A stretch of DNA of 64,000 nucleotides, taken from Halichondria panicea (taxonomy: Eukaryota > Porifera > Demospongiae > Suberitida > Halichondriidae). Both the position numbers and the translations under genes were made by a program. Numbering within the stretch: position 1 is the stretch's first letter; each line of letters opens with the position of its first letter. The notes beneath the pieces were generated by a model. That model was not told where the DNA came from. It saw only the letters and a program-made list of their open reading frames with translations, and searched no databases. The stretch is from the NCBI RefSeq assembly GCF_963675165.1, contig NC_087379.1, positions 7,098,339 to 7,162,338 on the forward strand, in the 5' to 3' direction. Positions 13,501-22,370 of the stretch are shown here, in pieces.

Positions 13501-15312
13501 AATTCTGTGTACATGCTTAATCCATGACAACCACGAACATGTATACCCTCTATACGGTATTATGTTTTGATTTTAGATCAATGATACTCTGCTGCTCAAC
13601 TGCAACCCCCCTCCCTCCGTTTCTTTCAGCTTCCATAACATGGCAGTTACAGTAGGATACCATGTTTGAATTTTAAATTCCAAGAGGGGGAAAACCAAAT
13701 CCAAAGAGGAGGGTGGCAAAAGCCTCCCTAATTTCCCCCTGCCAATATTCACGTACAGTGTTTTGTCGAAATTTGCTGTTTTTTTTTCCTCCCAAAACTT
13801 ATAGCCAAAGAATAATTATTTATATCTGGAGGCATAAGTGTTCTATGTACTGCAGATAATTCACATATCCATTATAATGATGTCTCCAACATTGCCACTA
13901 CAATGTGGAAGCTGCTTTGATGTTATGGTAATTGTTCACTCCACTAATCAGTGTATAATTATAGGACCATCCGCTAAACGAGTCACTCTTCAAGAACTAG
14001 TAGAGCGATACAATCTGACTGACGAGCAACTCAACAGTGAAATAGAGGACTCTGAAACTCCCGAAATGGCCTCATGTTTTGATGATGTGGACCTTTATTC
14101 GAGTTCAATGGGGCTAGGTATTGCTGATCAAGCCGATGTGAAGAGGTTGTACCATAGTGAAGGTACTCGAGCAGCCATGATGAAGTGTTTGCAAATCTGG
14201 AAAGAACGTAATCCTTTTCAAGCAACTTACAGAGCTCTACTGGATATCGCACTGAGATTGGGGAAAGGAGACACAGCTCATCAAATCTGTCAGCAATTGA
14301 CCCAACGTAAGTACATGTACACATGTTACCACATGTCAGGTGACAAGCCCCCTCCGCCTAAGCCCTCTACTAAGTAGCTATTCAAAATTTGGCTCAAGAT
14401 TGAAATCGCAACAGAGAAGGCATTTGCCACAATCCCTATGATTGTGTGTATATACCATCATGCGTGCTTGTACACCTCCCTCCTAGACTGCACTGTTGAG
14501 GACTAGTGTATGAGAACCTTACCAAACTGATATACTGATTGTCTCCATATTGTACAGGAGGTGTGAGAGGTGTGGTCACTGGCTCGGACAGTATACAGGT
14601 ATCCTGCATGTACTGCTTGTATACAGTTTAGCTGTAAATAGATACTGAGTTTTCAAGTTGATTCAACTAGCAAGTATTTACAATCATATACATTTTGCTG
14701 TATACATGCACTGAAACACAGTGATTCTCACAGTCTAATTGTACCTGCTTCCTCAGGTTGAGGCTGGTGTTGCACGGAAGGTTCCGACTGTAGCCAGGAC
14801 TGTGGTGGACATTAATGTGCGTTTATTTGTTACGCACTTAAGTTAGCACAATTAACCGTGTATATACACTGCTAAAGGTTGCTTGGCTGACCTACATTGT
14901 ATGCATGTCCATGTTACAGTACTGTATGTTTGCAATCTCATTTCTTTTTGCTTAATTATCTTCTGTAGGAAGCCACTGAAGTACTGAGGACAACAGTTGG
15001 TGAGATGACCACCTCACAGCTTGGCTCTACTTTGGAGACTGTACTGTCACTAATGGAGAAAATTACGACTGCACTTCAGTGAGATGTCTACTATTTTAAT
15101 GGTAGCACTGTATTTACAATATGTCCCACCTCAGGTCATCTTCTCTGAGTGAGCTGACAGGCCACACTGACTCCATACGGACAGATGTTAGGTCCACTCG
15201 TCAACTGGCCATGAAGATTGTCAAGGAGTGCAACATTGGAGCCAGTCTCTCTAAGATGAAGACTTTATCTCGTCAGCTTGGACGGTTGGCCGAGGACAAA
15301 CTCGGAGACTAG
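1..15312 (+). CDS. Ankyrin-ZU5-Death domain protein, paralogue 1 (5' partial)
   Basis: Exons: 1-40 (tail of an ankyrin repeat), 1577-1675, 2845-2943, 5271-5369, 6925-7023, 8560-8658 (one 33-aa ankyrin repeat each), 10138-10227 (30-aa degenerate repeat), 10553-10602 (in-frame alternative start 10541), 10660-10718, 10779-11270 (ZU5-like), 11326-11438, 11483-11647, 11697-11918, 12807-12916, 12975-13177, 13232-13342, 13965-14306 (Death domain), 14558-14598, 14757-14816, 14969-15078, 15135-15312 (TAG). All junctions are GT-AG and phases chain without a break. Ankyrin repeats bind proteins; ZU5 and Death domains mark cytoplasmic signalling scaffolds of the UNC5/PIDD/ankyrin type. No membrane segment is visible, but the N terminus lies outside. 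Compared with gene 2 it lacks the ankyrin exon that ends SPLCTN; a small repeat occupies that place at 9770. The stop comes from a 4-nt loss relative to the copy at 25991. Function is inferred from domains only. Confidence 0.85.
74..481. mobile_element. Inverted-repeat element A (TA target site), copy 1
   Basis: The ends are GTACGG and CCGTAC and belong to inverted repeats of about 70 bp around a roughly 270-bp core. TA flanks both sides (72-73, 482-483). The introns at 1701-1712 and 29665-29680 have the uninterrupted site tctatata, so the boundaries and the TA duplication are supported by empty paralogous sites. It has no coding capacity. TA duplication is known for the Tc1/mariner superfamily; membership is inferred. 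Confidence 0.8.
704..1310. mobile_element. Inverted-repeat element B (TA target site), copy 1
   Basis: The ends GCCTCGTTC and GAACGAGGC belong to imperfect inverted repeats of about 40 bp, flanked by TA (702-703, 1311-1312). The core is non-coding. Full-length copies recur in other introns; copies at about 7695, 9342, 33057 and 34659 keep the left end but lose the right. Confidence 0.7.
1924..2368. mobile_element. CAGAGGAGGT-family element with 9-bp target duplication
   Basis: Termini are CAGAGGAGGTTGG and CCAACCTCCTCTG. A perfect 9-bp direct repeat, TAGTTTTAT, lies immediately outside at 1915-1923 and 2369-2377. Nine-base duplications are typical of Mutator-like elements. There is no ORF, so this is a non-autonomous copy. 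Part of the interior reappears at 29886 in a version with much longer inverted arms. Confidence 0.8.
2500..2750. repeat. Inverted repeat in ankyrin intron
   Basis: Two arms face each other: about 2520-2570 (with GTCTGCATTCTAA) and about 2695-2745 (with TTAGAATGCAGAC). Between them lies a shorter pair, GGTTGGTCCTA and TAGGACCAAATCC. This suggests a nested hairpin element; its ends are not resolved. Confidence 0.5.
2977..3398. mobile_element. Inverted-repeat element A, copy 2
   Basis: Complete copy between TA dinucleotides, in the intron after the ankyrin exon ending at 2943. The right arm has ctccgtac where other copies have caccgtac. Confidence 0.75.
3630..5005. mobile_element. Inverted-repeat element B, copy 2, interrupted
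   Basis: Same family as 704-1310. The left end reads GCTTCGTTC, one base off the usual form. It is enlarged by a nested 763-bp insertion at 4015-4777. Confidence 0.7.
4015..4777. mobile_element. Nested 763-bp element with 9-bp target duplication
   Basis: Ends TAGCCTCTACACAGGC and GCCTGGGAACGAGGCTA are imperfect inverted repeats of about 28 bp that continue into CTTTTTCT/AGAAAAAG. The flanks carry a perfect duplication GCATAGGTG (4006-4014, 4778-4786), and sister introns show the uninterrupted site. Two open stretches inside (3981-4328 on - and 4513-4740 on +) match no family I know and look like chance. Confidence 0.75.
5403..5820. mobile_element. Inverted-repeat element A, copy 3
   Basis: Complete 418-bp copy between TA dinucleotides, in the intron after the exon ending at 5369. 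Confidence 0.75.
6052..6660. mobile_element. Inverted-repeat element B, copy 3
   Basis: Intact 609-bp copy with both arms, flanked by TA. It serves as the reference for the interrupted copy at 3630. Confidence 0.7.
7057..7464. mobile_element. Inverted-repeat element A, copy 4
   Basis: Both arms are present. The right end reads cactgtac, one base off the family, and the left arm has a small local duplication (ggccggccc). Confidence 0.7.
8380..8460. repeat. Conserved near-perfect hairpin upstream of ankyrin exon
   Basis: AATAATGTCTGCATTTGAAT pairs with AGCTAATGCAGACATTATT around a central TTAATTA. It sits about 100 bases before the acceptor at 8560. Equivalent hairpins occur before exons 32275, 33904 and 35523. 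Confidence 0.65.
8692..9109. mobile_element. Inverted-repeat element A, copy 5
   Basis: Complete 418-bp copy with TA flanks, after the exon ending at 8658. Confidence 0.75.
9770..9905 (-). repeat. Dispersed 120-135-bp repeat replacing an ankyrin exon region
   Basis: This stretch is the reverse complement of those at 20077-20194 and 46872-46989; all share ggagggtgagccggaccatg, an internal palindrome around TTAATTAATTAGAGG, and one end ctcccctaa. Here it marks the point where gene 1 departs from genes 2 and 3, which carry one more ankyrin exon (37607 and 49597). Confidence 0.6.
10491..10540 (+). repeat. C-tract and (CA)n abutting a splice acceptor, gene 1
   Basis: A C run followed by about 20 CA units ends directly in the AG at 10539-10540. 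A second AG 12 nt downstream gives exon start 10553. Genes 2 and 3 have the same arrangement with different tract lengths. Confidence 0.9.
10779..11270 (+). other. ZU5-like domain exon of gene 1
   Basis: This 492-nt exon starts and ends in phase 1 and has the same length in all three genes. The translation contains GGHADFDNGVQVTVPANAV, then a Pro/Ala-Gly turn, and later PSYLISGEGLNGEVTLSM. That matches the ZU5 pattern of GG-x-beta strand, P-x-x-A-V/L and the later G-x-x-l-x-x-P/V-l strand. The exon ends in a basic tail, KNFFKIGRKNRG. Confidence 0.75.
12060..12640 (-). repeat. Dispersed TG/CA-containing element in gene 1 intron
   Basis: This intron segment is the inverted counterpart of 52112-52605 in the equivalent intron of gene 3 and resembles 23270-23740 inside the piggyBac intron. 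Shared blocks include the CCGTAT-ACCTCG end with a CA tract, TTCTCGAGTTATGC and a GCCTTTTCAGAA stretch. Opposite orientations in homologous introns imply separate insertions or an inversion. Confidence 0.6.
13965..14306 (+). other. Death domain exon of gene 1
   Basis: One 342-nt exon encodes about 114 residues with Death-fold helix spacing: LQELVERYNLTDEQL, a D-V-R/K-x-L helix after LGIADQADV, MMKCLQIWKERNP, then ATYRALLDIALRLGKGDTA and a final hydrophobic helix. The W-K-x-R-N-P, A-T-Y-R-x-L-L-x-x-L signature is typical of Death domains, which self-associate to build signalling complexes. Confidence 0.85.
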
Positions 15313-15387
15313 GTGAGAATATATTGTACCAGGGTTTAGGGTAGGGGATTAAACTTCCCCTAAAAACATTTTGTGGAATAATGGCAT

Positions 15388-15685
15388 CAGGGTTTCATAC
15401 AGGATTTTTAGCTGGGAGAGGGAAACGTTTAATTAAGGGGGGTCTGAGGGTCCTCTCCCGGAAAAATTTTTGCGGAATGGTTATCTGAGGTGCAATTTGG
15501 GTTTTTGTGTGCTTCAAACCATACATTTTACTATAGCCTATAATAAGATTGTAGATATTTTAATGGAGAAAAGTCGTACATTTTTATTATGACATCATTA
15601 ATTTTCAGATTTCTAGGGGGGGGGGGGAATTTTGGCTGGGGGTAGGAAATCCCAGGGCCCCCCCCTCCCTCTGTATGAAACCCTG
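15388..15685. mobile_element. CAGGGTTTCATACAG inverted-repeat element, copy 1
   Basis: Ends CAGGGTTTCATACAG and CTGTATGAAACCCTG are perfect inverted repeats. The interior is non-coding with G-rich and C-rich runs. CAT borders both ends, a possible short target duplication. Copies sit at homologous positions 26247 and 43991. Confidence 0.7.
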
Positions 15686-15790
15686 CATTGGCATCATCAA
15701 CAAAAACCAGTTATAAGTAGACTCTACTGTATTAAACACTGTGATATGTACACTATTATCTCTGCCCTACTATAATGCATATAATGGACT

Positions 15791-16156
15791 CAGGGTTTCA
15801 TCTAGTGGGGGGGGGGTCAGGGGTCAGGGGTGAACAATCACACTAATATGCTCAGCTTCCTCCTTGTAGAATAATGACATCATCACATTGGTAATGTAGG
15901 TACATGTAACCACAGTCATAAGGTAAAATCTACGTACTGTCTATGATGTGCAATATGCAACTATACACTGTGATGCATTAGCATGTAATAGGGGTGTGGT
16001 CAACAGCGTGGCCAAACATTATGCCACCCCCCCCCCCCCCAACTTCTGATCCTAGATGAAACCCGGATGGTGAGTGTAGGCCCCAACAATTCAACAATTG
16101 TGCGGTGCGCTCTACCGCACATCCTCACACAAATGTTCATCCTAGATGAAACTCAG
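15791..16156. mobile_element. CAGGGTTTCATCTAG inverted-repeat element, copy 1
   Basis: The left end CAGGGTTTCATCTAG pairs with CTAGATGAAACTCAG at the right and with a second CTAGATGAAACCCGG near 16053. It contains long G and C homopolymer runs. Homologous copies are at 26644-27006 and 44389-44759. Confidence 0.6.
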
Positions 16157-16564
16157 TACATGTGTATGTTGTATATCTGTAATATTAACTGTCAGGAGCT
16201 TATTTACTCTGGAGCTCTTTGTTGAACTGCATGCAATCCACGTACACCATTTCCTTTGCTGACCCTCACCCTATCCACACTACAGGCCTGGCAGAGAGTG
16301 TTCAAACATTGCCAAGAACATTTGATGGTAAACTTACATAGTACATGTGTTAGCGTATTATTTGTTTTGTGATGGATCTGTATTTTTATCAGTTTGAATG
16401 CACGTATAATTATTTGTTTTTGGATGATGTAAGCAGACTATGAATAGTCCTATTCGTTTAAGAGCCTGGAATTCTGATTGCTATTTGAACGCCCACTAAC
16501 TACTTCCTGTATAGCTTCCGCAGTAAAATTGTGCTGAGCTGGCACACCCTTTTACATTGAAGTC

Positions 16565-17104
16565 CAGAGGAGGTACGACACGGTCACATGACCAGCCAAA
16601 AGGATTATGAATCTCATTAACTTGTGCATGAATATCATTCAACACTGTATACTTTGATAGTGGATTTGGTTTGGCATGTATCTTTCAAGAAATACACTTG
16701 ACGTTTCTAAGATCAGGATGGTTCATTGCTGGGCTTATACTAATATGAAATAGCTTTTCAACCAGTTTCAACCACCACTTAGATTTTGAGATATTATTGT
16801 TTTTAGTATAATCCTGTTTTAGAGTGTTTAATAAGTATTCTGTGCCTGCATTCAGGATAGGATCACTGCCAACATCTGAGCCTTGGTTGTTACAACAAAT
16901 CTAATCTCTACTTGTAAAACTCTAGCTACTAGCCAGCAACAAATTCACTGAGTTTTATGCTCTAAACTTGTCTCTTTATGGCGCTCACTTGCCACCAGTT
17001 GAATGCCGTCATTGGAATGCATTTTTAACGACTTCTTTGTCTTTCTTGCCTTCAATCAAGAAATAGCAGCCACGTGAGCTTAACCGCGTGTCGTACCTCC
17101 TCTG
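16565..17104. mobile_element. CAGAGGAGGT-family element, 540 bp, 9-bp target duplication
   Basis: Termini CAGAGGAGGTACGACACG and CGTGTCGTACCTCCTCTG are perfect 18-bp inverted repeats. A perfect 9-bp duplication ATTGAAGTC flanks them (16556-16564, 17105-17113). It is specific to copy 1 of the duplicated block, so it inserted after the duplication. Confidence 0.85.
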
Positions 17105-17121
17105 ATTGAAGTCATTGTAAA

Positions 17122-18260
17122 ATCAATGCGTTTTGCAGCCTCTGCATTCTGCAATGCATGCGCTATTATTCTAAATAAAGGAAGTTTGTGAAATATTGAA
17201 GTAAGAGCTACACAAAGTACAATGGTTTTTGTCCCAGAGATCGAGAGTGTTTGTCAACTGTCAGTGAGCTAGCTGGTCTTGAAGATACCTACTATACACA
17301 CAGTAAGTGCAGTAGTAGTAGATCTAAGAGGTAGTCTAATGCTCAAGGATGATGGAACATCTTATATACATAGTAGGCATCTGCAGAATTGTGTGGAGGA
17401 GATGTTCCACCATCTTTGAGCATTAGTTTACCTCTTAGATCTACTACTACTGCACTATACTGCACTTACTGTGTATATAGTAGGTATCTTCAAGACCAGC
17501 TAGCTCACTGATAGCAGGGGCGTAGCCAGACTTTTGAGACAGGGGTTTCTTCAGAAAAATCAGCGGCGCGATAGCGCCGGGAAATTTTTGTTGCCACGCC
17601 CACTTCCGGTACCACACCCTCTTGATTGGGGCACACCTACTGCTTATTGACTATTGTTCATGACTTTTTTACATGTTTGTGAGAAGCTAGCTAGCTATAG
17701 ACGTAACACACTAGGCATGCAGGTGCCAATTGTGTATTGCTAGTCTAGCTGAGCAACAATTAAATGTCATTTACCTGAGAGGTTTCATGTGGCTGAGATT
17801 GTTCTAAACTTGTACACTTCCTGAATAAAGTTGTGCTTAGAGCTGAGTCTGAGAATACTGGAGCATTCAGGATTGATACTAGATCTAGAACTTAAGTCTT
17901 GGTCTTCTTTGTTTGAGGTAGCTAGCTAGCTGAGACTAACTAGTTGAGACAAAGCCAAAGTGAAACGCTTCACGGTGCTGCTCTGCTTATTGATTTGCAG
18001 CCACGTGTGAAAAGATGGGCAGGGCTGCATGATTTCAATTATAGGGAGCCCTGCCCAATTTTCTCAGCAGCTCCTGGGGGGGTTTCTGGGCAACCAGGAA
18101 ACAATGGTAGCTACGCCCCTGGATAGTTGACAAACACTCTAGATCTCTGGGACAAAAACCATTGTGTAGCTCTTACTTCAATATTTCACAAACTTCTTTT
18201 ATTTAGAATAATAGCGCATGCATGCATTGCAGAATGCAGAGGCTGCAAAAACGCATTGAT
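17122..18260. mobile_element. Long inverted-repeat (foldback-like) element
   Basis: The arms 17122-17265 and about 18122-18260 are inverted copies, sharing for example GCAGCCTCTGCATTCTGCAA and GTCCCAGAGATC. A second inverted pair lies inside (about 17275-17350 against 17395-17512). It is absent from the homologous positions in the other two copies of the block. The whole insertion, including 16434-17121, is about 1.8 kb and carries two further elements. Confidence 0.65.
17515..18121. mobile_element. CAGGGGCGTAGC element nested in the foldback element
   Basis: Ends CAGGGGCGTAGC and GCTACGCCCCTG are perfect inverted repeats, bracketed by GATAG (17510-17514, 18122-18126). The uninterrupted target can be read from the opposite arm of the host element, which supports the 5-bp duplication. 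The termini resemble hAT-type ends, but hAT duplications are 8 bp, so the superfamily is left open. Confidence 0.7.
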
Positions 18261-20076
18261 GGACTATTGTTAGTCACATTGTTATGGTGGTCATGTACTG
18301 TCATGCTCCCTCATGATTGTTATGCCTTGATGCGTATGGTCCATGCAGGGGCACACAGTTATCTGTTTGTGTGTGCATGTGTGTGTGTGTATTCCAGCTG
18401 TAACTGTCCTTCTATTAGCAGTATACAAGCGTCATATCACCTTCTAGGTATAGGGTAGTTGAATAACATTGTGTAACTAGCAATGATAGAATTGGGGATC
18501 TTTACCAAACCAGCAAACTAGCAAAGAAGAAAAGAGACCCTGCATGGTGCAACTTACAGAGCTCTTGTGAAACTACTCCTAAGAATGAGGAAATATGACA
18601 TTGCTAGTAAAGTGTTCAAACATTGCCAAGAGAATGGTAAACTTACATAGTACATGTGTAGCGTAACATAATCTGTTTTGTGATGGATCCATGCTTGTGG
18701 GTAGAATTTGAATGCTCCTAATTTATACTAGGGATGCATTTGTGAGTCAGAAGTATATGATCCTCTACCTGCCTACATTGTACGAGAGCTTAGCTTACAA
18801 GCCCCCTCATAACAATGACCTCAAGGACTGATAATGCATTTATCATACACATGAATTGTGTCACATGACTATGTGCTACTGTTTCAATGTTACAGTGTTG
18901 TACAGTGCGTGAGGTGTGTGCCAAGTTCACCTCCATGCCATTGTCACTGAGGTGACGAGTACTGTCTCAATACTAGCCCTTTAAAATGTACACATTTACA
19001 ATCTGGCCACTTTAATTACAAGTGGTTGTTAACGCCAGTGAGCTAGTTTTGTAGTAGCTAATAGCAGATTTACTTCTGTTGGAAGGTCACATTTCATTTC
19101 TACCATTTGCTCACTGTACATGCAGGCGTATAAGTCGGTTGTCATTTGAATATTTCTTCTCTTAATTAGAGTGTGTGAGGAGGAGGTCAAGGCGAGGATG
19201 GGATTGGTGGAGTGTGTCAACCACAACCTAGTGGAGCCCTACCATCATCTACGAGAAACACGGTGACTATGTACTCTGAACCTTCATACCTTGGTTACTA
19301 CACAGCTAACAAGTGTTTAAATCTAGTGCCTGGATAGTCTGTATCAGCAGTTGTATTATATAAAGTGAAACCTCCGAAAATGTGTGCAGCATTTATTTGT
19401 GACGTTTGTTCTCTGTATTGAGTCTGAGGTGGTCCTTTACAGTGGTACCTAGGAAAGTGATTTTGTAGACTGAAGCATTGTCCTTTGTAGCTACACAGAG
19501 AGATGTTTAATTGAGTGTCCTTTATTCAGAAGGTCCTTTATCAGAGGTTCCACTGGTATTCATATTGATGTTGGTACTGTGTTTCCTGTGTAGGTGAGTA
19601 TGTTGAAGTTCACTCTGCTGCTAATGCCCAATGGATCACAAAGGTGAACATCTGAAACTCTCCTGCCTGTACAATTCATGTTGTGTAGTGCAGGCTGTGT
19701 GTATGACAGCGTTCTGTAGTTTGAGGTGTACGTACGTATGACATCATTGCCATTGTTTGTCTGGTGTGTTCATGCACTGTATTGGTTTGATTGTGTGTAC
19801 ACTACAACATTCAGTGATTGTCATTCCCCACAGACTCACCAGTGGCTCCTTTGACCCTGCATGAGCTAGTGTCTTCACAGCTGAAACTGGAAGATCCTCG
19901 ACTGAATGTGAGTACATACAAATTAGCTCTATTAATTAGGACAGTCAGTTATTTCATGGGAAATTCTTTTAAACCTGTTCCAAAGTCTGTTTCAAAGCTT
20001 TCAGAAAATCATAAAAATTGGGAAATTAGATCAATGATACTAGTTACGGCCATTGAAGCCCCCCCTCCGTTTAATT

Positions 20077-20194
20077 GCTCCTTGGAGGGTGAGCCGGACC
20101 ATGTTTGATGACTGGTTAGGCAGCCCCTCTAATTAATTAAAGGAATGCAACCCGCTAGTTAAATAATAATCAGGTTTTTCTATTGCTCCCCTAA
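20077..20194 (+). repeat. Dispersed 120-bp repeat, copy 2
   Basis: Begins gctccttggaggg and ends gctcccctaa; same family as 9770-9905 in the opposite orientation. The internal palindrome around AATTAATT is conserved. Confidence 0.6.
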
Positions 20195-20519
20195 TTAAGT
20201 ACTTGGGGGTACAGACGTGGCCTAGCCACCAGTCATAGCTTCAGCTCAGTCATGCCCTAACCACATGCAGAGAAGTTTACCCTAACCCTTAACAACAGAT
20301 ATGAAGAGCAAGCATTACTATACAGTATACTTTTAAATACAGGGAATTAAAGTTATGGCAGCTAAAAGAGTCCCTAAACCATTGAGCTTTTAGAAAATCA
20401 TTGACAACGATGCTTATTTATGGCAAGAGCACTTACGATTATACGCCATGACGTAACGTTGCGGGGACACCCCCACAGCCATATTAATTTTCAAAAAATG
20501 CACAAAATTTATTAGTCTG

Positions 20520-21240
20520 TAGAAAACAGTGCGTAACTCGAAAGCGCTTCAAGTTTTGATTGTGCAAGTTAGCCTAGGAAGAAAGACTAGTCAAAGATCT
20601 ACAGGATGATGCCTGAATCACTTACTATCTCGAAGGTTTGGCAGTGATCTGTTTCTATCAAGCGGTAAGTAGTTGTTGCGTATAGTTCTACTTTGATACA
20701 TGCCTGTTTAGATTCGCTAGAAGCTTCATACAGTCTAATATTTATTGTGCTAGGTATATAGGACGTAGCTGCTGAGTTTGTAGTGCTGAGAGGCCTTGCT
20801 TAACTTTTTTTGTGTGTAAGTGCACTAGGTACTAGGTGTGGCTGATCACCAGATGGCGACGTGTGTGAAAGTTAAAACAAAGAAGCAGTTGAGTGGCAGT
20901 AAGGTTATAACTAGAAAGCCCTTCGACTTTTGAGTGTGCAAATTAGCCTAGGAAGAAAGACTAGTCAAAGATCTACAGGATAATGCCCGAATGGCTTACT
21001 ATCTGGAAGGTTTGGCTGTCATCTGCTACTGTCAAGCGGTAAGTAGTAGTTGCGTATAATACTGCTTTGATACATGCCTGTTTAGATTCGCTAGAAGCTT
21101 CATACAGTCTAATACTTATTGTAGTAGGTATATAGTACATAGCTGTAGATTTTGTAGTGCTGAGAGGCTTTGCTTAGCCTTTTTTGTGCAGCTACACAAC
21201 AAGGTACTGGGTGTGGCTGATCACCAGATGTAAGTGTTAA
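20520..21240. repeat. Tandem duplication of about 375 bp inside the piggyBac block
   Basis: Two units, starting about 20535 and 20915, share GCCTAGGAAGAAAGACTAG, TCAAGCGGTAAGTAGT, CATGCCTGTTTAGATTCGCT and TGGCTGATCACCAGATG. They differ by many substitutions, so the duplication is old. Each carries the donor-like aagcg|gtaagtag. They may be subterminal repeats of the transposon; no protein is recognised. Confidence 0.6.
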
Positions 21241-22244
21241 TAATAATAGATGTTGAAAGCTTCCCAAGGGTGCCTGACTTGTACACTTTGATTCTGGTGT
21301 ACCGTTACAGTAGTTGTATACAGTGCATGCCGTTTCAGATTTGCTAAAAGCTATAACATCTAGATTTGTATTATATAGTAAAACGCGGTTCTTTGTGCAG
21401 GTACACTATGTCGTCGAAAATCACCAGGAACTAAGTAACAGTGGAAGCAAGGTAAGCCAACCTGTACTACTATAGGCTTCTCTTTCCTATTGTGAACATG
21501 AGTGATAGCAGTTGTTTTTTCAAGTATAAAATTAATAATAGATCATAATAATTATAGGCACACAGATTACTGTTCTTCAGATCATTGTTCTTTGTTTTTG
21601 TGCCACAGATAAAAACAGTCCTGCTGTGGGTTACCATTGTGGCATAGCCACACTCCTCACTCCTCACAGTACCACGATGTGTCTGTTCTGTTTCCCCTTT
21701 CGCTACAATGGGAACATCTTCCTCGACGTCGTTTCGATGGACATGGTGCAGTCCAATCCTTCAAGGGGAAATGTTGCAATTGAAGTGGCACGATTGCACC
21801 ACCAGTACGACCTGCTCGACGCCGACTACAATATTGAGCAATGAGCTTCTTGGCCAATTGAAGGCGAAACTCTTTGATGTTCTTTAGTTTCGGGTGAGCG
21901 TTTGCATGCTTGTACAATATATAGGCGTTAGTAATAGCCACGTTGAACAAAAACATAAAAACGTATTTGTAAACTTTTTGCTTTTTGTTCGGCAGCTGTA
22001 GTAGCCCCTGAGCTGGTCACCCCTGTCAACTCCGCCCATATGCTGGTTGTACGTCATTATTGACTCTGGACAAGATACGGAGATGCGGGTTCCATCCTTC
22101 TGTCGTCGCAGAACAGAACTGGTAGCTGCGGGCTGGGTGTTTGTAGAGAGGACATTGACGACTCTGTTGTCCTTCCAGGAGACGCCCGTCACTTTTCCCT
22201 TCTGGAATGTCTTGGACTCACCCCTGTGTAAAGGTAAAGGCAAA

Positions 22245-22277
22245 TCAGTGTGTGTGTGTGTGTGCATTTCGTGCGCG

Positions 22278-22309
<32 letters not shown>

Positions 22310-22370
22310 ATTACGTGTGTGTGGGTATATGTCACACATGTGTTTGTATGTGTGTGTGTGTGTTGGTGAG
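22245..22370. repeat. (TG)n tracts in transposase intron
   Basis: Interrupted TG runs fill the short intron between transposase exons 22399 and 22223. They open spurious cysteine/valine and histidine/threonine frames on both strands. Confidence 0.8.

Larger units (their letters stand above)
15313..20434 (+). pseudogene. Decayed downstream exons of gene 1 with inserted transposons
   Basis: Past the TAG at 15310-15312 lie exon-like remains: 16286-16341 has the first and last codons of a second Death domain with its middle missing; about 18550-18650 has a Death-domain tail (ALVKLLLRMRKYDIASKVF) ending in TAG; 18896-18951 and 19170-19262 form a phase-matched helical pair (with KARMGLVECVNHNL); about 19850-19907 encodes SPVAPLTLHELVSSQLKLED. 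The last pieces do not chain cleanly in phase. The homologous block after gene 2 ends in a CARD-like exon that is missing here, because the block stops at the piggyBac element. Confidence 0.6.

Noticed and set aside
16080-16160. Possible tRNA-like or structured RNA from paired CTAGATGAAAC motifs
   Set aside because: The pairing is explained by transposon terminal repeats; no cloverleaf or A/B box was found.
17944-18126. 60-aa ORF in the CAGGGGCGTAGC element
   Set aside because: Short, spans the element boundary and has no family resemblance.
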